Of a stretch of 64,000 nt of DNA, positions 40,062-49,787 are shown in pieces. The translations under genes were made by a program, and so were the position numbers. Numbering within the stretch: position 1 is the stretch's first letter; each line of letters starts with the position of its first letter. Below the pieces are notes generated by a model. The model had not been told where the DNA came from and made no database searches. It was given only the letters and a program-made list of their open reading frames with translations. Origin of the DNA: Janthinobacterium sp. PAMC25594 (GTDB lineage Bacteria; Pseudomonadota; Gammaproteobacteria; Burkholderiales; Burkholderiaceae_D); contig NZ_CP080377.1 of NCBI RefSeq assembly GCF_019443505.1, forward strand, positions 3,410,001-3,474,000, read 5' to 3'.

Positions 40062-41095
40062 CAGATCACCTTCGCTTGCGTCAGATCATGGATATGCAGC
40101 GCGCCCACCAGCTTGCCGTCGGCATCGACGACCAGCATCTGGTTGATGCGGAACTGCTCCATCACGGCCACGGCATCGACGGCCAGGCGTTCGGGCGCGA
40201 TGCTGCGCGGCTGCGCATGCATGACGTCGCGAATCGCCACTTGCGTGAAATCCTGCACGCGCTCGAACATGCGGCGCAAATCGCCATCCGTAAACACGCC
40301 CACGGGGCGGTCATCCGCATCGACGACGGCCGTCATGCCCATGCCCTTCTTCGTCATTTCTTCCAGCGCCTGCAGCAAGGAAGCGTCCACGGGCACCTTG
40401 GGCACCCGTTCGCCGCTGCGCATGACGTCATGCACGTGCGTGAGCAGGCGGCGGCCCAGGGCGCCGCCCGGGTGCGAACGGGCGAAATCCTCTTCCTTGA
40501 AGCCGCGCAAGTCGAGCAAGGCCACGGCGATCGCATCGCCCAAGGCCAGGGTGACGGTGGTGCTGGCCGTCGGCGCCAGATTCAGCGGACAGGCTTCTTT
40601 CTCAACAGAAATATCCAGGTGCACATCGGCCAGCTGGGCCAGGCTGGAATGCGGTTTGCCCGTCATGGAAATGAGCACGCCGCCCATGCGCTTGACGACG
40701 GGCATGATGGCCATCAGTTCCGCCGATTCGCCGGAGTACGAGATGGCAATAAAAGCATCGTCCGAGGTGACCATGCCCAGGTCACCATGGGCCGCTTCGG
40801 CCGGATGCACGAACAGGGCCGGCGTGCCGGTGGAAGCGAGGGTGGCGGCAATCTTGCGCGCGATATGGCCGGACTTGCCGATGCCGGAGACGACGACTCT
40901 CCCTTTGCATTGCAGCAACATCGCCACGGCGCGGCCCACGCTGTCGTCCGTGGCCAGGCGCGCGCGCAGCGCTACGATGGCGTCGGACTCGATCTGCAAG
41001 GTGGTGCGTGCCAGCGCGACGGCGCGCTCGGTCGTCGCTTGCATGTCAATTCGATCAAAAGCTTTCAGCATTGTTTTTTCATGGGTTACACTCAT
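40061..41095 (-). CDS. kdsD: Arabinose-5-phosphate isomerase KdsD
   Basis: A SIS-domain isomerase with two CBS domains. The SIS part shows VVVSGIGKSGHIARKIAATLASTGTPA near residues 66-92 and SHPGGALGRRLL near 205-217; CBS repeats follow from about 220 to the end. It interconverts ribulose-5-phosphate and arabinose-5-phosphate for KDO synthesis. I use the ATG at 41095 (344 residues); internal starts at 41071 and 41044 would give lengths closer to E. coli KdsD. A -10-like TATACT lies just upstream of 41095. It heads the kdsD-kdsC-lptCAB-rpoN-hpf run. Confidence 0.92.
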   Translation of the reverse strand: MSVTHEKTMLKAFDRIDMQATTERAVALARTTLQIESDAIVALRARLATDDSVGRAVAMLLQCKGRVVVSGIGKSGHIARKIAATLASTGTPALFVHPAEAAHGDLGMVTSDDAFIAISYSGESAELMAIMPVVKRMGGVLISMTGKPHSSLAQLADVHLDISVEKEACPLNLAPTASTTVTLALGDAIAVALLDLRGFKEEDFARSHPGGALGRRLLTHVHDVMRSGERVPKVPVDASLLQALEEMTKKGMGMTAVVDADDRPVGVFTDGDLRRMFERVQDFTQVAIRDVMHAQPRSIAPERLAVDAVAVMEQFRINQMLVVDADGKLVGALHIHDLTQAKVI

Positions 41096-41179
41096 GCCCA
41101 AAGTATAAACGAATTAGGAAAGCAAAAAACTTGCCAGTCACAACAAACAACGATTTCCATTGACCGCATCGGGCAACCC

Positions 41180-43159
41180 ATGTTTTCCTCGCTTGAACTG
41201 ACCCTGATGTTACTCGGCAGCGCCGTGCTGGGCGTGGTCGCTTTCAGAATGTTGCACTTGCCGCCCATGCTGGGCTACCTGGCCGTCGGCATCGTCATCG
41301 GCCCCCACGCGCTGGGCCTGGCAGCCGAGAACGAAGCGAGCCATACCCTGGCCGAATTCGGTGTCGTCTTCCTGATGTTTTCCATCGGGCTCGAGTTTTC
41401 ACTTCCCAAGTTTCTCGCCATGCGGCGCATCGTCTTCGGCCTTGGCATGGCGCAGGTGGTCACCACCATCATCGCCACCGTCGTCTTCGGCTGGTTCGTC
41501 GGACGCTACCTGTCCGCCTACATCCACCTGAGCTGGCAAGCCGCCTTCGCCCTGGGCGGCGCGCTGGCCATGTCGTCGACGGCCATCGTCTCGAAAATGC
41601 TCACGGAACGGCTGGAACTCGAAAGCGAACACGGCCGCAAAATCATCGGCATTCTGCTGTTCCAGGACCTGGCCGTGGTACCGCTGCTGATCCTGATTCC
41701 CGCCCTCACGCGCGATTCCGACAACCTGGCCGAAACCCTGGCCTGGGCCGGCGGCAAGGCCCTGGTCGTGCTGATCTTGCTGCTGTTTATCGGCCAGAAG
41801 ATGGTGCGCGGCTGGTTGACCATCGTCGCCAAGCGCCGCTCGCAGGAATTGTTCATGCTCAACCTGCTGCTGATCACCCTGGGCGCGGCCTGGATCACGG
41901 AACGGGCGGGGCTGTCGCTGGCCCTGGGGGCGTTTGTTGCCGGCATGCTCATTTCCGAGACGGAATTCAAGCACCAGGTGGAAGAGGATATCAAACCGTT
42001 CCGCGATGTGCTGCTGGGCCTGTTCTTCATCACCGTCGGCATGCTGCTCAACATCCGCGTGGTGCTCGATAACTGGTGGCTGGTCTTGCTGCTGTTGTGC
42101 GGCCCCGTGCTGCTGAAATTTGCCCTCATCGCAGGGCTGGCCAGGCTGTTCGGCTCATCGACGGGCGTGTCATTGCGCACGGGCCTGGCGCTGGCGCAGG
42201 CGGGCGAATTCGGCTTCGTGCTGCTGAACCTGGCAGGCGGCATCAAGCTGATGGACCCGTTCGTCGTACAGGTAGTGCTGGCCTCGATGGTGCTGTCGAT
42301 GCTGGTGGCGCCCTTCCTCATCGCCAAGTCCGATGCCATCGTCATGAAACTGGCGGCCAACGACTGGATGATGCAATCGCTGGCACTGACCAAGATCGCC
42401 ACGCGCACCATGGCGTCGCAGAAACACGTGCTGATCGCCGGCTTCGGGCGCAGCGGCCAAAGCCTGGCCACCCTGCTGGCGGAAGAAAAGATCGAATACC
42501 ACGCGCTGGACCTGGACCCGGAACGGGTGCAGGAAGCACAGCTGGCTGGCGCCCACGTCTCGTATGGCGACGCGGGCCGGCGCGAAAGCCTGGTCGCGGC
42601 CGGTATCTACCGGGCCAGCGCCGTGGTGATCACCTATGCGAATACGCCCTCGGCACTGAAGTTACTGCATTTGCTCAACGATATGGCGCCGACCTTGCCC
42701 GTCATCGTGCGCAGCCACGACGACAGCGACCTCGACCAGTTGAAGAAAGCGGGCGCGGCCGAAGTGGTGCCGGAATTGATGGAAGGCAGCCTGATGCTCG
42801 CCTCGCACGCGCTGATCATGATGGGCGTGCCCCTGCGCCGCGTGGTGCACCGGGTGCAGGCGGCACGCGAGGAACGCTATGCGTCCCTGCGCGGCTATTT
42901 CCACGGCTCCAGCGACGCGGGCGACGATGCCGAGCTGGAACGCCTGCATACAGTCACCGTCAGCGAGGGCGCGCAGTGCGTCGGCTTGCCGTTAAGCACG
43001 GTCGACGTGGCCGGCTGCGGCGCGTTTGTCACGGCCATCCGCCGCGGCCGCGGCCGCCTCGATATCACGCCAGAGACGCAGCTGGCCAGCGGCGACGTGG
43101 TGGTGCTGCGCGGCACGGCCGATGCCGTGGCCAAGGCCGAAACGTTATTATTGAAATAG
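41180..43159 (+). CDS. kefB: KefB-type monovalent cation:proton antiporter
   Basis: A 659-residue CPA2 antiporter. It has about twelve membrane spans (residues 1-385, beginning FSSLELTLMLLGSAVLGVVAF), then an RCK N-terminal domain with the nucleotide-binding GFGRSGQSLATLL near residues 418-430 and a TrkA-C domain (about 580-655). It exports potassium in exchange for protons, with gating by NAD(H)- or glutathione-type ligands in Kef systems. It is divergent from kdsD with 84 bases between the start codons, the usual arrangement in Burkholderiales. Confidence 0.92.
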   Translation: MFSSLELTLMLLGSAVLGVVAFRMLHLPPMLGYLAVGIVIGPHALGLAAENEASHTLAEFGVVFLMFSIGLEFSLPKFLAMRRIVFGLGMAQVVTTIIATVVFGWFVGRYLSAYIHLSWQAAFALGGALAMSSTAIVSKMLTERLELESEHGRKIIGILLFQDLAVVPLLILIPALTRDSDNLAETLAWAGGKALVVLILLLFIGQKMVRGWLTIVAKRRSQELFMLNLLLITLGAAWITERAGLSLALGAFVAGMLISETEFKHQVEEDIKPFRDVLLGLFFITVGMLLNIRVVLDNWWLVLLLLCGPVLLKFALIAGLARLFGSSTGVSLRTGLALAQAGEFGFVLLNLAGGIKLMDPFVVQVVLASMVLSMLVAPFLIAKSDAIVMKLAANDWMMQSLALTKIATRTMASQKHVLIAGFGRSGQSLATLLAEEKIEYHALDLDPERVQEAQLAGAHVSYGDAGRRESLVAAGIYRASAVVITYANTPSALKLLHLLNDMAPTLPVIVRSHDDSDLDQLKKAGAAEVVPELMEGSLMLASHALIMMGVPLRRVVHRVQAAREERYASLRGYFHGSSDAGDDAELERLHTVTVSEGAQCVGLPLSTVDVAGCGAFVTAIRRGRGRLDITPETQLASGDVVVLRGTADAVAKAETLLLK

Positions 43160-44317
43160 TCAGCCGATCTGCGCCTGCCAGCTGATGACCTTGTTGCGGC
43201 CGCCCGCCTTGGCCTGGTACAGGGCCTGGTCGGCGTGCGCCACCAGCTGCTGCGCCACCGTTTCGATGGGTAGCAGCGCCGCGTCCGCTTCCAGGCTGGC
43301 CACACCGATCGACACGCTGACCCACGCTTGCGCGCTGCCCGGCAAGTCAAACATGGTGCCGGCAATGCTGGCGCGGATGCGTTCGGCAACAAAGGTCGCG
43401 CTGTCGAGGTCGGCATCGATCAGCAGGACGACGAATTCCTCGCCGCCGAAGCGGCCCAGCGCATCGGAGCGGCGCAATTCCGTGCGGATGCGCGTGGCCA
43501 CTTCGCGCAGCACTTCATCGCCGCCCTGGTGGCCATAGGTGTCATTGACCCGTTTAAAATGGTCGATATCGATATACATACACGAAATGCAATAATTCTG
43601 GCGCCGCGCGCGGGCGATTTCTTCCAGCAGCCGGCGGTCGATATAGCGGCGGTTATAGACGCCCGTCAGGGAATCGGTCAAGCCGATGTATTTCAGCATT
43701 TCATTGCTGATCACGTTTTCCAGGCAAATGGCGATGATGGAGGCCATGTGCTTGATAAAATCCGTGCCCAGCGAAGGCGTGAAGCGCGTCACGTCGCCGC
43801 TGGCCAGGTTCAGGCTGCCAATCAGCCGCTTGTTGCGCAGCAAGGGCACCAGCGCCACGCTACGCAAAGCGCTGATCTGCGGAAAGCGGGAACCATGCAC
43901 GGCGGCGTCGAACTGTCCCAGCAGGGGCAACGGCGGCGAGGCCGCTTCCCCTTCGGCCACGGGCGCCGGCAAAGCAAAACCCAGCTCCGCCACGGCATGC
44001 ACGAACAGCAACTGCGGAAAGGCGCTGAAATCGACGCCCAGCTTTTCCATCACCAGCACGATATCGTCATCCTCGTCGAGCAGGCTCAAGGTGACGCCGT
44101 CGAGGTCGGAGATCACGGGCAAGGTGCGGAAAATGGTGCCGATCAACTCGGGAAAGGTGGACGCGCTGACGATTTCCAGGTCAAACGCCTGGTGGCGGCA
44201 CATGATGTCATGGTTGCGCTCGACCTGTTCCAGCAGGAAAGCCATGCGCGCGCGCAAGGCCTGGTTTTCGGCTTCGAGGCTGGCAATGCGCGGGTCCGGC
44301 GGTATTGCTTGATTCAT
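43160..44317 (-). CDS. DUF484/GAF-domain diguanylate cyclase
   Basis: A 385-residue protein. An N-terminal coiled coil (about residues 10-40) leads into a DUF484/GAF sensor (about 45-205), then a GGDEF domain (215-380) with an active GGEEF motif in RFGGEEFVVLL. An RRSD inhibitory site lies five residues before the motif, so product inhibition by c-di-GMP is expected. It should synthesise c-di-GMP in the cytoplasm; no membrane segment is seen. The gene ends immediately after kefB in convergent orientation, with no gap. Confidence 0.88.
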   Translation of the reverse strand: MNQAIPPDPRIASLEAENQALRARMAFLLEQVERNHDIMCRHQAFDLEIVSASTFPELIGTIFRTLPVISDLDGVTLSLLDEDDDIVLVMEKLGVDFSAFPQLLFVHAVAELGFALPAPVAEGEAASPPLPLLGQFDAAVHGSRFPQISALRSVALVPLLRNKRLIGSLNLASGDVTRFTPSLGTDFIKHMASIIAICLENVISNEMLKYIGLTDSLTGVYNRRYIDRRLLEEIARARRQNYCISCMYIDIDHFKRVNDTYGHQGGDEVLREVATRIRTELRRSDALGRFGGEEFVVLLIDADLDSATFVAERIRASIAGTMFDLPGSAQAWVSVSIGVASLEADAALLPIETVAQQLVAHADQALYQAKAGGRNKVISWQAQIG

Positions 44318-44351
44318 AGAAACCTTAAACCCTTGTGTGCGGGCACCATGC

Positions 44352-45221
44352 TTAAAATGCCAGTTCGAAACCGATGTCCTGCCCCACCACGATGCGCTCG
44401 TCGCCGCCGTCGGTGACGATGGCGTTCATGCCGAAGCAGATGGCGCCATCGAGTTCGGGCTTGGCGCGATAGCCATGCATGACGTCGAGCGGGTCCGGTC
44501 CCGGCACGCCCGTGGCCTGGTCCACCGACGGGATCGGGCAGCGCGAGCACGGCTTGACGGGTTTTAGCACGGTGGCGCCAAATTGCAGGAACGCGGCGTA
44601 GTCTTCCTCGAAGGCAGCAATATCGCCGATGACCAGGTTGGGACGGAAACGGTTCATCGGCAGCGCCTCGCGGCCGGCGGCGCGCAGCTTGTCATTGACA
44701 TCGTCCAGCGAGGCACTGCCGGCGATCAGCACCGGGTAGCCGTCGGCAAACATGGTCGCGGCGGCAATACCATTCGTCCCATCGGTCCCATTCGTCCATT
44801 CCGTGCTGGTGGCGCGCACCACGTCCGGGTGAAAGCGCACCAGGCGGCACGGCACGCCGATGGCGTTGGAAAACCAGGTGGCCGTGACGTCGTCGCAATC
44901 GTAGGCGCGCACGGTATCGTCCCACACCTGCACTTCCAGCATGGGCGCCAGTTGCGGATGCGGCAAGCCCAGCTCGATTTCCAGGCGCAACATGCCCGGC
45001 GCGCGCAGCTCCAGCGTGGTGGCCTTGATGGAGGGCACGATCAGCGCCATGCGCGGATGTTCGCGCTGGGTCAGGAAGCGGCCTTGCTCGTCCACCACCA
45101 TCCATTCGCGGTCGAACACGTGCTCGCTCATCAGCCCTGAATGCGTGAGCACTGCCTCCTGCAAGTGGATGCCGGCGCACGATTTGATCGGATACAGAAT
45201 GATGTCGGACAGGATAGCCAT
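44352..45221 (-). CDS. MOSC-domain protein (YcbX-like)
   Basis: A 289-residue protein with the MOSC N-terminal beta-barrel domain (LYPIKSCAGIHLQEAVLT near residues 10-27) and a MOSC domain carrying the molybdenum-ligand cysteine in KPCSRCPIPSVD near residues 225-236. E. coli YcbX reduces N-hydroxylated compounds with molybdenum cofactor and CysJ; here the 2Fe-2S ferredoxin domain of YcbX is absent, so electrons must come from a separate partner. Residues TNGTDGTNG near 143-151 are encoded by short tandem nine-base repeats. Start is ATG 45221; no clear ribosome-binding site. Confidence 0.85.
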   Translation of the reverse strand: MAILSDIILYPIKSCAGIHLQEAVLTHSGLMSEHVFDREWMVVDEQGRFLTQREHPRMALIVPSIKATTLELRAPGMLRLEIELGLPHPQLAPMLEVQVWDDTVRAYDCDDVTATWFSNAIGVPCRLVRFHPDVVRATSTEWTNGTDGTNGIAAATMFADGYPVLIAGSASLDDVNDKLRAAGREALPMNRFRPNLVIGDIAAFEEDYAAFLQFGATVLKPVKPCSRCPIPSVDQATGVPGPDPLDVMHGYRAKPELDGAICFGMNAIVTDGGDERIVVGQDIGFELAF

Positions 45222-45349
45222 GGACAAGGGAGAAGGAACAGTGTTGCTGCTTCAGCCAGGAAGTTATTCAGAAACGAAGTATGGCAGCAAAGCGGGCAAG
45301 CGTAAATCAGCCAGGCTCAACCAATACGGCTGGCCTGGCGCGACAAGGA

Positions 45350-46444
45350 TCAATACGTGTAGAAAATACGCTGGATTTCTTGCGTACTGTTGGTCTTGGT
45401 CAAGGCCAGCATCAGCAGGATGCGGGCTTTTTGCGGGTTCAGGGTATCGGACACGACACTGTCGAGTTCATCGTCGTTGGCTTCGCCATTGCGCGCCACG
45501 ATGCCCTGGCCGACGCGGCTGGAACGCACGATCAGCACGCCTTTCTGGCGCGCTTCCACCAGGGCCGGCTTCATTTGCGCGGCCACGCTGCCATCGCCCA
45601 CGCCTGCGTGGATGATGCCCTTGGCGCCGGCGGCGATGAAAGCGTCCATGCCGACACGGTTCATGTTGGCGTAGCCATACACGATGTCCACTTGCGGCAA
45701 GGTATCGAGCTTGCTGATGTCAAATTCCGATTCCAGGGTGTGCTTGCGCGTCGACTGGCGATAGAAAAACGCCTTGCTGCCCTGGATATAGCCGAGCATG
45801 CCCAGTTCCGGCGATTTGAAGGTGTCGGTGGTCGAGGTATTGGTTTTCGTCACTTCACGCGCCGCGTTGATCTGGTCGTTCAAGGCCACCAGCACGCCCT
45901 TGCCCACGGCTTCCTTGCTGCCAGCGAGCATCACGGCGTTGTACAGGTTGATGGGGCCGTCGGCCGAAATGGCCGTCGACGGACGCATGGCGCCCACCAC
46001 TACCACGGGTTTGTGGCTCTTCACGGTGAGGTTCAGGAAATACGCCGTCTCTTCGATGGTATCGGTGCCGTGCGTGACGACCACGCCATCGACGTCGTTC
46101 GAGGCCAGCAGCACGTTGATGCGTTTGGCCAGGGCCAGCCAGTGGCTGTTGCCCATGCTTTCACTGGCGATCTGGAATACTTGCTCGCCTTTCACATTCG
46201 CCACTTTCTTCAATTCCGGCACGGCCGCGATCAGGCGCTCGACGCCCACTGTGGCCGAGGTGTAGCCAACGGTGGTGGTGCTGTCGGCGCCGCTGCCGGC
46301 GATGGTGCCGCCCGTGGCCAGGATCACCACATTCGGCAATTTGACAGCCGCCTCTTGCGCGCGCGCGGGCGCGGTGGCGACAAAACTCATCAGCAAGGTG
46401 GCCAGCATCAGCTGTGCACAAGAATGGAATTTGCGTGAAAACAT
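45350..46444 (-). CDS. ansB: Type II L-asparaginase, periplasmic
   Basis: A 364-residue asparaginase with a signal peptide (about residues 1-29, ending ARA). The two catalytic signatures are present: ILATGGTIAG near residues 41-50 and THGTDTIEETAYF near 124-136, each holding an active-site threonine. It hydrolyses asparagine (and perhaps glutamine) in the periplasm. It stands alone, divergent from a small lipoprotein gene. Confidence 0.92.
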   Translation of the reverse strand: MFSRKFHSCAQLMLATLLMSFVATAPARAQEAAVKLPNVVILATGGTIAGSGADSTTTVGYTSATVGVERLIAAVPELKKVANVKGEQVFQIASESMGNSHWLALAKRINVLLASNDVDGVVVTHGTDTIEETAYFLNLTVKSHKPVVVVGAMRPSTAISADGPINLYNAVMLAGSKEAVGKGVLVALNDQINAAREVTKTNTSTTDTFKSPELGMLGYIQGSKAFFYRQSTRKHTLESEFDISKLDTLPQVDIVYGYANMNRVGMDAFIAAGAKGIIHAGVGDGSVAAQMKPALVEARQKGVLIVRSSRVGQGIVARNGEANDDELDSVVSDTLNPQKARILLMLALTKTNSTQEIQRIFYTY

Positions 46445-46577
46445 GGTGCTCCCGTGAGGTGTACTGTCAAAAATAACAAAGTCGTGTGCAAATTATATGT
46501 CATCAGTGCCGCACAAATCCCCCAATTCATGCGTCCCGCGCAAACGTGCGCGCCCTTGCTTGCGCTACAGTGGCGCC

Positions 46578-47072
46578 ATGTCCACACTCCTCTGCCTGCG
46601 CGCGTGCCTCGTCCTGCCGCTGATCCTGATCGCGCTGGGCGCCTGCTCCACGCAAACCGAACTGCGCACGGCGGCGCAGCAGGAGCAGTTCGCGCGGGAA
46701 GCGGCCAGCCAGGGCGACTGGGAGCGAGCCATGCGCAGCTACGCGGCCGCGGCCGAGAATGCCGAACTGGGCCATGGCGACTTCGCTTGGCAGGCGCGGC
46801 TGCATCACCAGGCGGGACGCGCCGCCAGCGGGGCCTGCCGCTACGATGCGGCCGAGTTTCATTTCCGCCAGGCCATCGCGCTGGCAAAGAAGGGCGAATA
46901 TTCGAGCGCCCTCAGCTACAAGGCGCTGATCGACCAATATGAACGCCAGGGCAAGGCGACGCAAGCCCTGGCAGTGCGCAATGAACTGGGCGGGCCTCAA
47001 TCGGGGGCGCTGGGCGCATTTGCCGACCGGGAATCGCTGCCGGTGGGCAAGCCTTGCGGGACACCGCCCTAG
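46578..47072 (+). CDS. Small lipoprotein with TPR-like helices
   Basis: A 164-residue protein with a lipoprotein signal: hydrophobic stretch LVLPLILIALG followed by the lipobox LGAC, cysteine near residue 21. The mature part is helical with a tetratricopeptide-like pattern (ASQGDWERAMRSYAAAAENAELGHGDFAWQAR). No named family recognised. It precedes the MipA gene by ten bases, so the two are probably cotranscribed; a link to envelope function is likely but unproven. Confidence 0.75.
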   Translation: MSTLLCLRACLVLPLILIALGACSTQTELRTAAQQEQFAREAASQGDWERAMRSYAAAAENAELGHGDFAWQARLHHQAGRAASGACRYDAAEFHFRQAIALAKKGEYSSALSYKALIDQYERQGKATQALAVRNELGGPQSGALGAFADRESLPVGKPCGTPP

Positions 47073-47082
47073 GAGTCCGTCG

Positions 47083-47910
47083 ATGAGCATCGCCCGTACG
47101 CTGCTGACAACACCGCTCCTCCTGGCAACAATGGCGCCCGCATGCGCCGCAGAGCCAGCGTTACCCTTATGGGAAGCGGGCGTCTTCGGCGGCACGGCCG
47201 TCACGCCCGCCTATCCGGGCGCCAGCGAACGTTCGACGCGCAGCCTGGCCCTGCCCTATCTGATTTATCGCGGCAAAGTGCTGCGCGCCGACCGCTCCGG
47301 CGTGGGCGCGCGCCTGCTCAATACGCAACGATTCGATTTCGATATCGGTTTTGCCCTGTCCTTGCCGGCCAGGTCCAGTGACGTGCCGGCCCGGCGCGGC
47401 ATGCCGGACCTGGGCACCCTGGTGGAATTTGGCCCGCGCCTGAAAATCAAGCTGGCCGAACCGACGCCACACAGCCGCCTGGGCCTGGAACTGCCCTTGC
47501 GCGCCGTCATCGAAGCGCGCGGCGGCCTGCACCGCCAGGGCGCCACGTTCGAACCGCGCCTCGTGTACGCGCTGCAAGGCGAGCAGCAGGCATGGCACCT
47601 AGACGCCAGCGTCGGCGCCGTACTGGGCAATGCCGCCATCAACGATTACTTTTATGGGGTCAGCCCCGCGTTTGCCACCGGTCAGCGTCCGACGTATGCG
47701 GCAAAAAGCGGGCTGATGCTCACGCGCCTGGGCCTGGGCGGTTCCTACCGGCTACACCGGGACTGGCGCGCCTTTGCCTTTTTGCGCTACGACAACTACT
47801 CAGGCGCCGCCAACCGTGCCAGCCCCCTGCTGCGCCAGAACAGCGGCACCTCGGCCGGCATCGGCCTGATGTGGACGTGGCAACGTTCGGGCAGCAAGGC
47901 CGTCGACTGA
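47083..47910 (+). CDS. MipA/OmpV-family outer membrane protein
   Basis: A 275-residue MipA/OmpV beta-barrel protein. A signal peptide ends near residue 22 (ACAAEP). PAYPGASER and LPYLIYRGKVLRADRSGVGARLL (residues 40-70) and the closing strands (GTSAGIGLMWTW) are typical. E. coli MipA bridges the transglycosylase MltA and PBP1B; others act as porins. AGGAG lies seven bases before the ATG. It is convergent with the L,D-transpeptidase gene, with adjacent stop codons. Confidence 0.88.
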   Translation: MSIARTLLTTPLLLATMAPACAAEPALPLWEAGVFGGTAVTPAYPGASERSTRSLALPYLIYRGKVLRADRSGVGARLLNTQRFDFDIGFALSLPARSSDVPARRGMPDLGTLVEFGPRLKIKLAEPTPHSRLGLELPLRAVIEARGGLHRQGATFEPRLVYALQGEQQAWHLDASVGAVLGNAAINDYFYGVSPAFATGQRPTYAAKSGLMLTRLGLGGSYRLHRDWRAFAFLRYDNYSGAANRASPLLRQNSGTSAGIGLMWTWQRSGSKAVD

Positions 47911-48549
47911 TCAGTGCGCAGGATAGCGCGGGAACACGGCGCTGGCCGATCGCGTTTCTGGAAGGATATACACGATGCCGTCGGACTGCCTGAAGGCCGG
48001 GCTGACGACACCATGATAAAACTTGGCCGGCACATTGATGCAGCCATAGGAAATGCGATTATCGAGCGGCGTGGCGCTGGCCAGGCGCTGCAGCCGGTGT
48101 TCGCGCGGATTGCTGGTGACCACCGGATGCAGGGAAATGGCGGCGTCGTAATCGACCCACAGGATTTCGCCGCCGTGCAGGTTATGGCCCAGCGAAGCGA
48201 CAAAGCGGCCCGCCGGCGTGGTGCGCTCCTCGGGCCGGATGTCGGCCAACTTGCGCGTGCCGATGCCGGGCGCCGAGTCATCGCCCGACGACTGTCCCAG
48301 CAAGGCGGGCGAGGCGCCACGCAAGCCGCCGTCGGCGCTGAAGACAAATACCTTGGCGCCCTGCTTGTCGACGATGATGAACGGCAGCCGGCCATTGTCA
48401 CCGGAATCGACGATCCAGTCCGCCAGCCTGCTCGCTTCGGGAGAGGCCGGCTCCAGCTTGAAATCGGCCCGCCCCCCGGCCGCCAGCGCCCAAGGCGCCG
48501 CAAGCACGGCGCTCAGCACGCACAGCAGGCGGCCCCAGCGCCCGGCCAT
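47911..48549 (-). CDS. L,D-transpeptidase family protein
   Basis: A 212-residue exported protein (signal peptide about residues 1-23, ending ALA). The YkuD-type active site reads RISYGCINVP with the nucleophile cysteine near residue 170, and the paired histidine in LHPV near residue 141. Proteins of this family cross-link peptidoglycan or attach proteins to it. The start codon overlaps the stop of the two-partner exoprotein gene by one base (TGATG), so it is translationally coupled to it, an unusual pairing. It could also be a catalytically related carboxypeptidase-like enzyme; the cysteine motif argues for transpeptidase. Confidence 0.82.
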   Translation of the reverse strand: MAGRWGRLLCVLSAVLAAPWALAAGGRADFKLEPASPEASRLADWIVDSGDNGRLPFIIVDKQGAKVFVFSADGGLRGASPALLGQSSGDDSAPGIGTRKLADIRPEERTTPAGRFVASLGHNLHGGEILWVDYDAAISLHPVVTSNPREHRLQRLASATPLDNRISYGCINVPAKFYHGVVSPAFRQSDGIVYILPETRSASAVFPRYPAH

Positions 48550-48744
48550 CAGTTGCGATCCTGTTTGCGTGGACGCGACACCGGCACATAGGGCGGTGGC
48601 GGCGCTTCCCGCAGGGTGACAGGCGGCGCAGGTGGCGCGGCGACCGGTACCGGCGGCAGCACCGGCGGTGCAGGCGGCGGTAGCGTGAATGTCGCATCAG
48701 GCGGCAAGGCCGGCGGCACCACCTCCAGTGTCACGATGGGCGGC

Positions 48745-49020
48745 GGCACGGGTGTCACGTTATTCGGCGGCACGACCACTGGCGGCAGCTTCAGGACAGG
48801 TGGCACCGGCACAGCTGGCACCAGGACCGGCGGCACCACGACGACGGGTGGGACGACCACGGGTGGGACGACGATAGGTGGCACGACGACCGGTGGGACC
48901 ACCACGGGCGGGACGACGACCGGTGGCACGACGACAGGCGGGACAACCACGGGCGGCTCGACGACTGGTGGCACGACGACCGGCGGCACCACGACGGGCG
49001 GCACGACCACCACAGGGGTC
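48745..49020 (-). repeat. Degenerate tandem repeat encoding Pro-Val-rich tail
   Basis: About 270 bases made of imperfect 12- and 15-base units (GGTGGGACGACCACG-like on the plus strand) that encode PPVVV repeats. It is in frame with the exoprotein and may vary in copy number between strains. Confidence 0.8.
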
Positions 49021-49031
49021 ACGGCCAGAAC

Positions 49032-49787
49032 GCCATTCACATAAGTAATGGCGTAATTTGACGGTGTAAAGCTGCCACCCGTCGCATTGCCAGGCGTAAT
49101 CGCGTACGGTCCGGGCGCGGCGGCGTCCGCGGCGGCGCCGGCGCTGCGGCCGGTAACGCTGCCGATGCTTTCGCCGTTCTGCAGCGCGCTCGAGGTAAAG
49201 CCGCTCAGGTCCGGCGTCTCGCCATACGCCTTGGTGACGTTATTGGCGGTGACGCGCAACGGTGCCGGCGTGACCACCAGCACGCCATTGACATAGGTGA
49301 TCGCATAGTTCGATGGCGTAAAGGTGCCGCCCGATGCCGCGCTTGGAATGATGGCATACGGTCCGGCCACCGGCGCGTTGGCCAGCGTGCCGGCGCTCGT
49401 TTCGGTCACGCTGCCGATGGTTTCGCCATTCTGCAGCGCTGTCGTGGTAAACGCGGACAACGTCGGCGTCTGGCCGCAGACCTTGCTCGCATCCATGGCC
49501 GTGATCGTCAACGGCGCCGGCGTCACCGCCAGCGCGCCGTTGACATAGGTGATGGTGTAGTTGGACGGCGTGAAGGTGCCGCCGCCGGCCGCGCTGGGCA
49601 CGATGGCGTACGGCCCGGCAACCGGTGCGGTGGCGGACACGCCGATACTCGTTTCGGTCACGCTGCCGACCGTTTCGCCGTTTTGCGTGCCGGCATAGGT
49701 GAAGGCCGACAGGGTCGGTGTCTGGCCATAGACCTTGCTGGCATTCGATGCCGTCACCGTCAGCGACGCCGGCGTGATGTTGGCCGT
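49032..49787 (-). repeat. Three 252-base repeats (MBG domains)
   Basis: The phrase encoding TPSNYxITYVNG recurs near 49032, 49284 and 49536, exactly 252 bases (84 residues) apart. Each unit encodes one MBG domain. The repeats are close enough in sequence to recombine. Confidence 0.85.

Noticed and set aside
46445..46577. Short upstream extension of the lipoprotein gene
   Set aside because: The extension lacks a signal peptide at its start, while the internal ATG at 46578 gives a proper lipoprotein signal and lipobox.
48745..49020. Short regular repeats resembling a CRISPR array
   Set aside because: The units are degenerate, have no unique spacers and are in frame inside a coding region, encoding PPVVV.
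49032..49787. 252-base direct repeats as a possible mobile element or integron cassette array
   Set aside because: They are in frame, encode MBG domains and lack recombination sites.
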